Shown: positions 51,031-58,716, numbered from the stretch's first letter. The stretch: DNA of 64,000 bases from Flavobacterium fluviatile (GCF_010645065.1 NZ_JAADZW010000003.1:62001-126000), one strand, 5' to 3'. Made by a program: numbers and translations. Notes: generated from the sequence alone by a model not told the origin.

Positions 51031-51339
51031 ATGAGCTGCAATATGAAAAGCGAAAAAAATAATGAGTTATGTTTTTCCAAAACCAATTTTGACAATGTTT
51101 TTCGTTTTATTCAGATGAAAACGGAGAGCAATAAAACAAAAGGCTATATGCACGGCGATTGGGAGATTCTAGTATCAGATAATTCAGAATTATTTTTTAA
51201 AAAAAACGGATATTCATTATCTAAAGTGAATAGGGAATCGGGAATTTTTTCGTTTCCAAAATTGAGTTCAGATAATGAAAAAATTACAATGAAAACAACC
51301 CAGTTATTCTGTGAACTGGTTTTATTAGCTAAAAATTAA
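51031..51339 (+). CDS. Small hypothetical protein in the NAD operon
   Basis: A 102-residue protein of no family I know. It lies 31 bases after the PurA-like gene and 61 before the NADAR gene, on the same strand. The body alternates strands and polar turns (GDWEILVSDNSELFFKKNGYSLSKVNRESGIFSF) and ends in a helix with a hydrophobic tail (TTQLFCELVLLAKN). The start may be the ATG at 51031 or the Met at 51043. No signal peptide or motif. Position and coding pattern support a real gene; function is open. Confidence 0.6.
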   Translation: MSCNMKSEKNNELCFSKTNFDNVFRFIQMKTESNKTKGYMHGDWEILVSDNSELFFKKNGYSLSKVNRESGIFSFPKLSSDNEKITMKTTQLFCELVLLAKN

Positions 51340-51400
51340 AAATAATACTATTGATCACATTTGTTTAGTATTACCGTTGTCAACGCATTAAATAGAAAAA

Positions 51401-51928
51401 ATGAAATACAATATAGATACCATAGCTCCGGAAAGTAAATTTTTATTCTTCTGGGGACATCAGCCAAGTAAAGACGGAACGATTACGAAAACCTGTTTCA
51501 GTCAATGGTGGCTAAGTTCTTTTGACACTGAAGGAATCACATATAAGACTGCAGAACACTGGATGATGGCTAAAAAAGCCCAATTATTCAACGATCAGGA
51601 AATTTTAGAAAAAATCCTTGAAGCCGATTCTCCTGCAGAAGCCAAAAAACTAGGTAGAGAAGTCAAAAATTATGTTGATACAGTTTGGTTAGAAAACCGA
51701 TACAAAATTGTAAAACAAGGAAACTTTCACAAATTCAGCCAAAATGTTGATTTAAAAACATTTTTATTAAATACGAATGAACGGGTTTTAGTCGAAGCAA
51801 GTCCGGTCGATCCAATCTGGGGAATTGGAATGGCGGGAGATCATAAAGATGTTTTGAATCCTGAAAAATGGAGAGGTTTGAATCTTTTGGGGTTTGCCTT
51901 GATGGAAGTTAGGGATGAATTGAGATAA
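51401..51928 (+). CDS. NADAR family protein (ADP-ribosyl-guanine hydrolase-like)
   Basis: A 175-residue single-domain NADAR (DUF1768/YbiA-like) protein. [28 protein letters not shown] opens the fold. The catalytic-region Tyr-Lys-Thr-Ala-Glu-His-Trp-Met is at about 48-56, with [13 protein letters not shown] and [35 protein letters not shown] later. YbiA-type members act on riboflavin intermediates; other NADAR proteins remove ADP-ribose from guanine in DNA and serve as antitoxins to DarT-like transferases. Next to macro and ADP-ribosylglycohydrolase genes the ADP-ribose role is the better inference. It stops one base before the macro gene ATG. No DarT-like toxin is in the window. Confidence 0.85.
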   Translation: MKYNIDTIAPESKFLFFWGHQPSKDGTITKTCFSQWWLSSFDTEGITYKTAEHWMMAKKAQLFNDQEILEKILEADSPAEAKKLGREVKNYVDTVWLENRYKIVKQGNFHKFSQNVDLKTFLLNTNERVLVEASPVDPIWGIGMAGDHKDVLNPEKWRGLNLLGFALMEVRDELR

Positions 51929-51929
51929 A

Positions 51930-52445
51930 ATGATTATGGAAATTGAATTATTAAAAGCGGACATAACAGAAATTCAAGTCGACGCAATTGTAAATGCAGC
52001 TAATACTTCTTTGCTTGGAGGCGGTGGTGTTGATGGAGCGATTCATCGCAAAGGAGGAAAAGCAATTTTAGACGAATGTATTCAAATTCGTAACAAACAA
52101 GGAGGATGTAAAACAGGAGAAGCTGTAATTACAACAGCCGGCAATCTGCCTTCAAAATATGTAATTCATACTGTGGGACCGGTTTGGAATGGCGATAAAG
52201 AAGAAAAGTCAAAACTACTGGCAGATTGTTATAAGAACAGTTTGATTGTAGCTTTAGAAAATGGAGTTAAAACGATTGCCTTTCCAAATATCAGTACAGG
52301 AATTTATCATTTCCCGAAAGATAAAGCAGCTAAAATCGCTGTAGAAGCAATAAAAGATTTTGATAGAATTTCAGAATTTGAAAAAGTGCTATTTATCTGT
52401 TTTGATGATGAAAATTATCAGATTTATAAATCGTTACTAAAATGA
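51930..52445 (+). CDS. Macro domain protein (O-acetyl-ADP-ribose deacetylase-like)
   Basis: A 171-residue single macro domain. [17 protein letters not shown] sequence (Asp and Asn of the ADP-ribose site at about 16-25), [17 protein letters not shown] (phosphate loop, about 27-42), [20 protein letters not shown] and [18 protein letters not shown] are all canonical for the MacroD/YmdB type. These hydrolyse O-acetyl-ADP-ribose and remove ADP-ribose from acidic residues. Met1 and Met3 are both possible starts. The last four bases (ATGA) overlap the start of the ADP-ribosylglycohydrolase gene, so the two are translationally coupled. Confidence 0.93.
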   Translation: MIMEIELLKADITEIQVDAIVNAANTSLLGGGGVDGAIHRKGGKAILDECIQIRNKQGGCKTGEAVITTAGNLPSKYVIHTVGPVWNGDKEEKSKLLADCYKNSLIVALENGVKTIAFPNISTGIYHFPKDKAAKIAVEAIKDFDRISEFEKVLFICFDDENYQIYKSLLK

Positions 52446-53380
52446 AAAACAAAATAGAATCAGGTTTATTCGGTTTAGCTGTTGGTGATGCGTTAGGCGT
52501 TCCGGTTGAATTTAAATCAAGAGAATATTTAAAACAAAATCCGGTTACTGAAATGTTTGGTTTTGGGACGCATCATCAGCCAATCGGAACCTGGAGTGAT
52601 GACAGCTCACTGGCGTTTTGTCTGGCTGAAAGTTTATGTACAGGTTATGATTTAAATGACATCGCCAGGAATTTTGTTAAATGGTATAATGAAGAACTTT
52701 GGACACCTCACGGAAAAATTTTCGATATTGGAATAGCGACCACTCATGCGATTCACAATATAGCAAAAGGACATCAGCCCGATTTGTGCGGCGGATTTTC
52801 TGAAAGTGATAACGGAAATGGTTCCTTAATGCGTATTTTGCCTTTGGCTTTTTATCTTCAAAATGAAAATGATACTGAAGTTATTTTCCAAAAAGTAAAA
52901 GAAGTCTCATCGATAACACATGCACATTTCAGATCAATATTTGCTTGTTTTATTTACGTAATCTATTGTTTGAGAATTTTAAAAAAGAAAGATAAATTCG
53001 ACGCATATACCGAAATGAAAAACACTGTTTCGGCATTTCTGAAAGACAAAAAGTTTAATTCAGCAGAAATTCAGTTATTTGACAGGATTCTAAAAAATGA
53101 TATTTCGAAGTATTCGGAAGACGAAATTCAGTCTTCAGGTTATGTCCTTCATAGTTTAGAAGCCAGTTTTTGGTGTTTCCTGAATTCCGATTCGTATTCA
53201 GCAACTGTCCTGAAAGCGGTTAATCTTGGAGAAGATACTGATACAACGGGCGCTATTGCCGGAGTTCTCGCAGGCATTTATTTCGGAATCGAAAATATCC
53301 CTGAAAAATGGATTAAAAATTTGGTCAGAGCCCATGATATAAAAGATTTAGCACAACGATTATTAAAAAATACAAACTAA
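52442..53380 (+). CDS. ADP-ribosylglycohydrolase
   Basis: A 312-residue ARH/DraG-family enzyme. [20 protein letters not shown] opens it. [17 protein letters not shown] (about 50, two Asp metal ligands) and [21 protein letters not shown] (about 262, the C-terminal metal ligands) form the dinuclear magnesium site. ITHAHFRS is the conserved middle His motif. It removes ADP-ribose from arginine, serine or other residues, or from small molecules such as ADP-ribose-1-phosphate; which one is not evident. The start overlaps the macro gene stop by four bases and the stop is four bases before the NAMPT-like gene. Confidence 0.92.
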   Translation: MKNKIESGLFGLAVGDALGVPVEFKSREYLKQNPVTEMFGFGTHHQPIGTWSDDSSLAFCLAESLCTGYDLNDIARNFVKWYNEELWTPHGKIFDIGIATTHAIHNIAKGHQPDLCGGFSESDNGNGSLMRILPLAFYLQNENDTEVIFQKVKEVSSITHAHFRSIFACFIYVIYCLRILKKKDKFDAYTEMKNTVSAFLKDKKFNSAEIQLFDRILKNDISKYSEDEIQSSGYVLHSLEASFWCFLNSDSYSATVLKAVNLGEDTDTTGAIAGVLAGIYFGIENIPEKWIKNLVRAHDIKDLAQRLLKNTN

Positions 53381-53384
53381 AATT

Positions 53385-54854
53385 ATGAACCCACTATTAT
53401 TAACCGACGGTTACAAAGTTGACCACAGAAGACAATACCCGGACAAAACCACTTTAGTATATTCTAACTGGACACCCAGAAAATCAAGAATTGAAGGTCT
53501 TGAGGAAGTCGTTTTTTTCGGATTGCAGTATTTTATCAAAAAATATATTATTCATGATTTTGACACCCATTTCTTTAAACAGCCAAAAGAAGAAGTCGTT
53601 ACAAAATATGCCCGCAGAATCAATAATTATTTAGGTGAAAACCAGGTTGGAACGAAACATATAGAAGATTTACATGATTTAGGCTATATCCCGATGGTTT
53701 TTAAAGCATTGCCGGAAGGTGCAAGTGTTCCGTTGCGAGTGCCAATGTTTACGATGTACAATACGATTCCGGAGTTTTTCTGGCTTACAAATTACTTCGA
53801 AACGTTACTTTCTGCCGTAATCTGGCTGCCTTGTAACTCAGCTACAATTGCACGTGAATACAGAAAAGTACTGGACAAATATGCTGATGAAACTTCTTCT
53901 GTACCTGATTTCGTAAACTGGCAGGGACATGACTTTTCTATGAGAGGAATGGGCGGTATTGAAGCTGCTGTAACTTCTGCAGCCGGGCATTTACTGAGTT
54001 TTACAGGATCTGATACGATTCCGGCGATTGATTTTTTTGAAGAATATTACAACGCCAATTCTGATACAGAATTAATAGCAGGTTCTGTTGCCGCTACCGA
54101 GCATTCTGTGATGTGTATGGGAACTACGGAAGGCGAATGTGAGACTTTCAAAAGGTTGATTACAGAGGTTTATCCAAAAGGAATCGTTTCTATCGTTTCT
54201 GATACCTGGGATTTATGGAAAGTTTTGACCGATTATTTGCCAAGATTAAAAGAAGATATTATTGCCAGAGAAGGTAAAGTCGTAATCCGTCCTGACAGCG
54301 GTGATCCGGTTGATATTATCTGCGGTAATCCGAACGGAAAAACCGAACAGGAAAAGAAAGGGGTTATTGAATTGCTTTGGGACGTTTTTGGAGGCACAGA
54401 AAACGCAAAAGGATACAAAGAGCTTATTCCACAAATTGGAGCTATTTACGGTGACAGTATTACGGTTGCAAGAGCAATTCAGATTTGCGAACGTTTAAAA
54501 GCAAAAGGTTTCGCTTCAACCAATGTAGTTTTAGGAATTGGTTCTTTTACGTATCAGTACAACACCAGGGATACTTTTGGCTTTGCTATGAAAGCGACTT
54601 ACGGCGAAGTTGATGGCGAAGGCAGAGCGATTTTTAAAGATCCGATTACAGATGACGGAACCAAAAAATCAGCCAAAGGATTAATGAAAATTGACCTTGT
54701 TGATGGTGTGTATCATTTAAAAGATAATGTTTCATGGGAAGAAGAAAAACAAGGTGAACTGAAGGAAGTTTTCAGGGACGGGAAACTTTTGGCTGATCAG
54801 TCTCTGAGTGAAATCAGAACGAGAGTAAAGAGCGAAATAAGTATCGAAGCTTAA
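53385..54854 (+). CDS. nadV: Nicotinamide phosphoribosyltransferase-like protein
   Basis: A 489-residue NAMPT-type enzyme. TDGYKVDHRRQYPDKTTLVYSNWTPRKSR opens it. HDFSMRGMGG (about 182) keeps the Asp that in human NAMPT (Asp219) selects nicotinamide over nicotinate. TEHSVMCMG (about 238) has the phosphorylated active-site His. VIRPDSGDPVDII (about 300) binds the phosphoribosyl group. It should combine nicotinamide with PRPP to NMN; phage relatives use ADP-ribose pyrophosphate to make NAD+ directly. It closes the NrtR-controlled operon, four bases after the ARH gene, and a terminator follows. nadD, on the opposite strand beyond the terminator, could convert the nucleotide to dinucleotide. Confidence 0.92.
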   Translation: MNPLLLTDGYKVDHRRQYPDKTTLVYSNWTPRKSRIEGLEEVVFFGLQYFIKKYIIHDFDTHFFKQPKEEVVTKYARRINNYLGENQVGTKHIEDLHDLGYIPMVFKALPEGASVPLRVPMFTMYNTIPEFFWLTNYFETLLSAVIWLPCNSATIAREYRKVLDKYADETSSVPDFVNWQGHDFSMRGMGGIEAAVTSAAGHLLSFTGSDTIPAIDFFEEYYNANSDTELIAGSVAATEHSVMCMGTTEGECETFKRLITEVYPKGIVSIVSDTWDLWKVLTDYLPRLKEDIIAREGKVVIRPDSGDPVDIICGNPNGKTEQEKKGVIELLWDVFGGTENAKGYKELIPQIGAIYGDSITVARAIQICERLKAKGFASTNVVLGIGSFTYQYNTRDTFGFAMKATYGEVDGEGRAIFKDPITDDGTKKSAKGLMKIDLVDGVYHLKDNVSWEEEKQGELKEVFRDGKLLADQSLSEIRTRVKSEISIEA

Positions 54855-54865
54855 TTATAAAACGA

Positions 54866-54896
54866 AAGCCTGAAGTTAAAAATTTCAGGCTTTTTT
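54866..54896 (+). terminator. Terminator of the NAD salvage operon
   Basis: aagcctgaa (54866-54874) pairs with ttcaggctt (54884-54892), loop of nine, followed by TTTT. Confidence 0.88.
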
Positions 54897-54911
54897 ATGA
54901 TGCAGTATTGG

Positions 54912-54993
54912 CATTTCGACAGAGGAGAAATCACATCCAGAAAGCGACGTACTGTTTATTCACTTTATGTGATTTCTCGTTCCTCGGAATGAC
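54912..54993. repeat. REP/BIME-like element, second family
   Basis: catttcgacagaggagaaat (from 54912) and its imperfect complement (to 54993) bracket about 30 bases. Same family as 2485-2606. It lies in the convergent gap between the NAMPT-like gene and nadD. Confidence 0.8.
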
Positions 54994-55005
54994 AAAAATT
55001 GCATT

Positions 55006-55587
55006 TTATTTTTTATAAAAATTATTATGATCCACATACTCCCAGACTCTTGAAGGCAAAAGCGGCTGGATATTTTTTCCGTTTTTGATATTGTTCCGAA
55101 TAAAAGTCGAAGAAATTTCTACAACCGGCGCGTCAATAATATGCACTTTTGGATGTGATTTTAGTTCGCTGTTTTCCGGTTCATCTGAAATGCGAGGGTA
55201 AACATAAATATCATGATTTTCTAAAAGTACTTCATAATTTTTCCATTTGTGAAGCGTTTTCAGATTATCCTCCCCCATAATCAGTGAAAACTCATGGTTT
55301 GGGTATTTGTCCTGCAAATGCGACAAAGTGTTCACGGTGTAATTCGGCTGGGTCAGTTTAAACTCAATATCCGAAGGTTTTATTTTCGGAAAATGCTCAG
55401 TTGCCAGATACACCATTTGCAGACGATGATGATCATCCAGCAAAGTTGCTTTCTTTTTCAGCGGATTATGAGGCGTAACCACCATCCAAACCTGATCTAA
55501 ACCGGCAAATTCCGCCATGTGATTGGCAATAATCAAATGACCAATATGAATGGGATTGTATGTTCCGAAGTAGAGGCCTATTTTCAT
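55006..55587 (-). CDS. nadD: Nicotinate-nucleotide adenylyltransferase
   Basis: A 193-residue nucleotidyltransferase. The ATP-binding GLYFGTYNPIHIGH (about 3-16), the PHNPLKKK loop (about 40), the substrate Trp/Tyr region and the final ISSTFIR (about 160) are the signature of NadD. It adenylates nicotinate mononucleotide (or NMN) in NAD synthesis in the cytoplasm. It is convergent with the NAD salvage operon, 150 bases away, but has no NrtR site nearby. In this block it is the last gene of yicC-gmk-IVP-nadD, each gap filled by agtaattagt words. Confidence 0.94.
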   Translation of the reverse strand: MKIGLYFGTYNPIHIGHLIIANHMAEFAGLDQVWMVVTPHNPLKKKATLLDDHHRLQMVYLATEHFPKIKPSDIEFKLTQPNYTVNTLSHLQDKYPNHEFSLIMGEDNLKTLHKWKNYEVLLENHDIYVYPRISDEPENSELKSHPKVHIIDAPVVEISSTFIRNNIKNGKNIQPLLPSRVWEYVDHNNFYKK

Positions 55588-55593
55588 CTTCTT

Positions 55594-55624
55594 AGTAACT
55601 AGTAATTAGTAAAAAGTAATTAGT
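55594..55624. repeat. agtaattagt word repeat, copy 1
   Basis: agtaactagtaattagtaaa then aagtaattag, upstream of nadD and overlapping the 3' end of the four-helix-bundle gene. Copy 2 at 55992 is inverted and copy 3 lies at 56600. Confidence 0.75.
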
Positions 55625-55985
55625 TTTTAAGCGTCTTTGAAAAAGCATTAATCATTTTAGATTCTTCTTCAATTTGACTTAAAATTTCTTTATACAATAC
55701 TGGATTCGTTATAAAGCCTAACTCATTAGCAATTAATAACTGTGTTTCAATTTCAAATAATGAACCTCTCGAAATGTCTAAAAAGTGGCTAAATGACTTG
55801 TCTGTATTTCTGCCATAACCTTCTGCAATATTTGAAGGAATCGAAACTGAAGCTCTTTTTAGCTGGCTTGTAAGAGCATATAATTCTTCTGCAGGAAATG
55901 ATTTTACTAACTGATAAACCAAACAGACAATTTTAATTCCTTTTTGCCAAATCAATAAATCTTTGTACGACTTTATTTCACCCAT
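55620..55985 (-). CDS. Four helix bundle protein (23S IVP / Avd-like)
   Basis: A 121-residue helical protein of the S23/IVP family. SYKDLLIWQKGIKIVCLVYQLVKSFP, LTSQLKRASVSIPSNIAEGYGR and FLDISRGSLFEIETQLLIANELGF are its hallmark segments. Members were named from 23S rRNA intervening sequences and are related to the Avd accessory proteins of diversity-generating retroelements. No reverse transcriptase or rRNA is nearby, so this is a stand-alone copy. It is squeezed between nadD and gmk with inverted agtaattagt repeats on both sides, which suggests an inserted or mobile cassette. Function unknown. Confidence 0.88.
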   Translation of the reverse strand: MGEIKSYKDLLIWQKGIKIVCLVYQLVKSFPAEELYALTSQLKRASVSIPSNIAEGYGRNTDKSFSHFLDISRGSLFEIETQLLIANELGFITNPVLYKEILSQIEEESKMINAFSKTLKN

Positions 55986-55991
55986 TTTAAG

Positions 55992-56020
55992 CTAATTACT
56001 TTCACTAATCACTAATTACT
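55992..56020. repeat. agtaattagt word repeat, copy 2 (inverted)
   Basis: ctaattactttcactaatca then ctaattact, the inverse of copy 1, so the four-helix-bundle gene is bounded by inverted repeats. It abuts the gmk stop codon. Confidence 0.75.
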
Positions 56021-56592
56021 CATTTAGAAACAAAATCCTTCACCAAATCATGTGCTTCTTCCAAAGCCACAGCCAAATCATAGTTTTTAATAATCACATC
56101 AAACTGAGGTGCAGTAGCCAGCTCAACCGAAGCTTTTGCAATACGCATATTGATTTTATCTTCACTTTCTGTAGAGCGTTCTTTTAATCTTCGTTTAAGT
56201 TCGTCAACACTTGGCGGTTTTACGAAAACGGCCAGAGTCTGTTCCGGAAATTTGTGTTTGATACGCAGTCCGCCGGCAACATCAATGTCGAAGATGACAT
56301 TTTTACCCAAAGCCCAGATTCTTTCAATTTCCGACTTTAAAGTGCCGTAAAAGTTGTCTCGGTAAACTTCTTCCCATTCCAGGAAATCCTCTGCTTTGAT
56401 GTGTTTTTTGAATTCTTCCAGCGAAATAAAATAATAATCTTTTCCGTTGACTTCTTCTCCGCGAGGGGCACGGGAAGCTGCTGATATTGAAAATTCTAAA
56501 TTTAAATCTTCCTGTTTCAGTAAATGTTTTACTATCGTTGTTTTTCCCGATCCTGAAGGTGCCGAAAAAACAATTAATTTTCCTTTGTTCAT
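56020..56592 (-). CDS. gmk: Guanylate kinase
   Basis: A 190-residue nucleoside monophosphate kinase. Walker A is FSAPSGSGKTTIVKHLL (about 9-22). The GMP-binding region has SISAASRAPRGEEVNGKDYYFISLEEF (about 34-60) and FLEWEEVYRDNFYGT. The lid arginines are in ELKRRLKERSTESEDKINMRIAKA. It phosphorylates GMP to GDP with ATP in the cytoplasm. Normal length. It follows yicC by 64 bases, and the pair is a common bacterial arrangement. The gap holds agtaattagt words. Confidence 0.96.
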   Translation of the reverse strand: MNKGKLIVFSAPSGSGKTTIVKHLLKQEDLNLEFSISAASRAPRGEEVNGKDYYFISLEEFKKHIKAEDFLEWEEVYRDNFYGTLKSEIERIWALGKNVIFDIDVAGGLRIKHKFPEQTLAVFVKPPSVDELKRRLKERSTESEDKINMRIAKASVELATAPQFDVIIKNYDLAVALEEAHDLVKDFVSK

Positions 56593-56599
56593 TTTAATA

Positions 56600-56637
56600 A
56601 GTAATTAGTAATTAGTAAAAAGTGAATAGCTAATTAC
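56600..56637. repeat. agtaattagt word repeat, copy 3
   Basis: agtaattagtaattagtaaa then aagtgaatagctaattac between gmk and yicC. The tail is a partial complement of the head. Confidence 0.7.
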
Positions 56638-56656
56638 AATTCACCTTTAAATTACT

Positions 56657-57517
56657 TTATAATACATTCAAAACCTGTTCTTTTATTTTCTCCAGTTCAT
56701 CTTTCATCATCACCACCAGTTTCTGCATCTGTGCATGATTTGATTTTGATCCCATCGTATTGATTTCTCTTCCCATTTCCTGGGTGATAAAACCAAGCTT
56801 ACGGCCGTTTGCTTCGTTTCCGTTTAATGTTTCAAGAAAATAATCCAGGTGATTGGTCAGTCGTACTTTTTCTTCCGTGATATCCAGTTTTTCTAAATAA
56901 TAGATCAGTTCCTGCTCGAAGCGATTTTCATCAACATTAACCTGCAGTTCAGAAATTGCTGTATGGAGACGGTCTTTTATAGCCTGAACTCTTTCAGGAT
57001 CTAATGCCAGTGCATCTTCCATATACTGACGGATATTGCCAATTCGAAGATTGAATTCTTTCTCAAGTGATTCTCCTTCGTCTTTTCTGAAACTTACTAT
57101 ATTTTGTAAAGCCTCATGAATGATTACCTGAATCTGCTCCCAGTCGTTTTCGTCAATTTCTTCCCGTTCCGTTTTTAGCACATCCGGCATACGGACCGCC
57201 ATTTTCATCAATTCAGTTTCATCAGCATCCGGATATACTTCTCTTAACTGGGCAATATAATTTTTTACAACCGGCACATTTACTTTGGTAGAAGTCTGTT
57301 CTGATGTACTTTCAACATAAATCGCAAAATCGATTTTTCCTCTTTCCAGTCTCGTCGAAATCATGGTTCGCAAACCCAATTCCATTTCACGGTAAACCGA
57401 AGGCATTCTCACATTCAGGTCTAAACCTTTACTATTCAGAGATTTTACTTCTACAGTAATTTTTTTTGTTGGCAATTGCAAAGAAGCTTTACCAAAACCC
57501 GTCATCGATTGTATCAT
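56657..57517 (-). CDS. yicC: YicC family endoribonuclease-like protein
   Basis: A 286-residue YicC/YloC family protein. It starts with the invariant MIQSMTGFGKASL, contains VEVKSLNSKGLDLNVRMPSVYREMELGLR, and ends with the DUF1732 block RKLGFITQEMGREINTMGSKSNHAQMQKLVVMMKDELEKIKEQ. The RE-NTxGSKSN motif is the most conserved part. Family members form oligomers that degrade certain small RNAs. It heads a unit with gmk and has a -7 box at 57537-57544. Confidence 0.93.
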   Translation of the reverse strand: MIQSMTGFGKASLQLPTKKITVEVKSLNSKGLDLNVRMPSVYREMELGLRTMISTRLERGKIDFAIYVESTSEQTSTKVNVPVVKNYIAQLREVYPDADETELMKMAVRMPDVLKTEREEIDENDWEQIQVIIHEALQNIVSFRKDEGESLEKEFNLRIGNIRQYMEDALALDPERVQAIKDRLHTAISELQVNVDENRFEQELIYYLEKLDITEEKVRLTNHLDYFLETLNGNEANGRKLGFITQEMGREINTMGSKSNHAQMQKLVVMMKDELEKIKEQVLNVL

Positions 57518-57536
57518 ATAATTGAGTATAAAGGCG

Positions 57537-57544
57537 CAAAGATA
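57537..57544 (-). promoter_or_regulatory. -7 promoter element of yicC
   Basis: TATCTTTG on the minus strand, 20 bases before the ATG. No TTG at -33. Confidence 0.5.
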
Positions 57545-57599
57545 CTAAAAAACTTTACAGAGAAGTTTTCTAGTTTTATGACGTCTGAGTTTTTAAATA

Positions 57600-57752
57600 T
57601 GTGGGCGTTGCCTGGCGGCTGGGCTATCCATACCAATATTATCAAGCTAACGAATTGCATTCGTCACTTCGAGTGATTTTTAATACTAATGCGATAGCTT
57701 TATGATTAAAAATTGTATCGAGAAGCTTTTTAGCACTAAGGTTCCCGATACA
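57600..57752. repeat. Probable dispersed intergenic element
   Basis: Begins gtgggcgttgcctggcggct, a GC-rich block unlike its surroundings, followed by an imperfect palindrome: cacttcgagtgatttttaat (57664 on) against attaaaaattgtatcgagaa (about 57705-57726). I recall similar blocks recurring in flavobacterial genomes; there is no second copy in the window. Confidence 0.45.
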
Positions 57753-57811
57753 TTTTTTTAAAAAAACCATCGTCTTTTTTAAACAAAACACTCGAACTGA
57801 CGATAATTTGT

Positions 57812-58168
57812 TTACTTTCCTTCTAAAGCTTTCATCACCTGCAGAATATTCTGCTGGCTGTTCCCGATATAAATTTTACCATCGATAATAAAAACAGGAC
57901 GGCTTAAAAAGGTATAATGTTCCAGAATGTATTTTTTGAAATCAGTTTCTGAAAGCGATTTATTTTTCAGATCCATTGATTTATACAATTGTGCTTTCTT
58001 GCTGAATAAAGCTTCGTAGCTTCCTGAAAGTTTATACATTTCTTCCAGTTCTGCTTCCGTAATCGGATTTTGCTTAATGTCATGAAATACAAGATTATTA
58101 TCTTTTGGCAGAACTTTGATGATTTTTCTGCAGGTATCACACGATGCCAGATAGTATATTTTGTTCAT
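57812..58168 (-). CDS. ArsC/Spx-family thiol protein
   Basis: A 118-residue thioredoxin-fold protein. The motif SCDTCRK (about 9-15) puts a CxxC at the N-terminus of the first helix. FHDIKQNPITEAELEEMY and the cis-Pro segment FLSRPVFIIDGKIYIGNS (about 88-105) complete the ArsC-like pattern. Arsenate reductases of this type usually have a single Cys and a catalytic Arg triad; the CxxC favours an Spx/YffB-like redox protein or glutaredoxin-coupled reductase. It stands alone between an intergenic repeat and the DinB-like gene, with no arsenic genes nearby. Confidence 0.85.
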   Translation of the reverse strand: MNKIYYLASCDTCRKIIKVLPKDNNLVFHDIKQNPITEAELEEMYKLSGSYEALFSKKAQLYKSMDLKNKSLSETDFKKYILEHYTFLSRPVFIIDGKIYIGNSQQNILQVMKALEGK

Positions 58169-58246
58169 AATTTTTTAGTTTATTGGATTACAAAGAAAAT
58201 CATTGAAACTTAAAAATTGTCTAATTTTATTCAAAAAAATAAATTT

Positions 58247-58702
58247 ATGAATTCAGTTTTCGAAGTACAAAAAACAAGCAGGGAAATTCTTCTGAAAGTT
58301 TTAGACGATCACTCCTTAGAGCAATTGAATAAAATTCCGGAGGGCTTCAATAATAATCTGATCTGGAATATTGCACATTGCATCGCCGCACAGCAAAGTT
58401 TAATCTATAAATTATCCGGACTGCCCTCTGTTGTTCCTGAAGATTTTATTACCAAATACAGTAAAGGCACCAAACCTGAAGGTGATGTTTCCCTGGCAGA
58501 AGTGGATGAAATCAGAAGATTGCTTTCCGCAACAGTACATCAGGCACAACAAGATTTTGCAGATAAAATTTTTGTGAATTACAAAGAATATACCACGAGT
58601 ATGGGATTTACACTTCGAAACGTTGAAGATGCCCTCTCATTCAATAATTACCATGAAGGTACCCATTTAGGAATAATATTGAGTATCCGAAAGTTGGTTT
58701 AG
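58247..58702 (+). CDS. DinB-like (YfiT) four-helix protein
   Basis: A 151-residue DinB_2 superfamily protein. The ATG at 58247 gives MNSVFEVQKTSREILLKVLDD; the frame upstream is leader. The metal-binding histidines of the DinB fold are visible: His in WNIAHCIAAQQSL (about 46) and the paired H of NNYHEGTHLGIILSI (about 133 and 137). Such proteins are small metalloenzymes with thiol or glutathione-like cofactor transfer activity in some members; the bacterial role here is unknown. Divergent from the ArsC-like gene and convergent with the RlpA-like gene. Confidence 0.83.
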   Translation: MNSVFEVQKTSREILLKVLDDHSLEQLNKIPEGFNNNLIWNIAHCIAAQQSLIYKLSGLPSVVPEDFITKYSKGTKPEGDVSLAEVDEIRRLLSATVHQAQQDFADKIFVNYKEYTTSMGFTLRNVEDALSFNNYHEGTHLGIILSIRKLV

Positions 58703-58716
58703 AACTTTCGGATTTC

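Noticed and set aside
51401..52445. DarTG-like toxin-antitoxin system
   Set aside because: NADAR and macro proteins could be antitoxins, but no DarT-type ADP-ribosyltransferase is encoded in the window.
55620..55985. Accessory gene of a diversity-generating retroelement or an rRNA intervening sequence
   Set aside because: No reverse transcriptase, variable repeat or rRNA is found nearby; only the protein family is shared.
57476..57676. 66-codon plus-strand frame near yicC
   Set aside because: It overlaps the yicC start antisense and then runs into the GC-rich intergenic element; no start signal or family.
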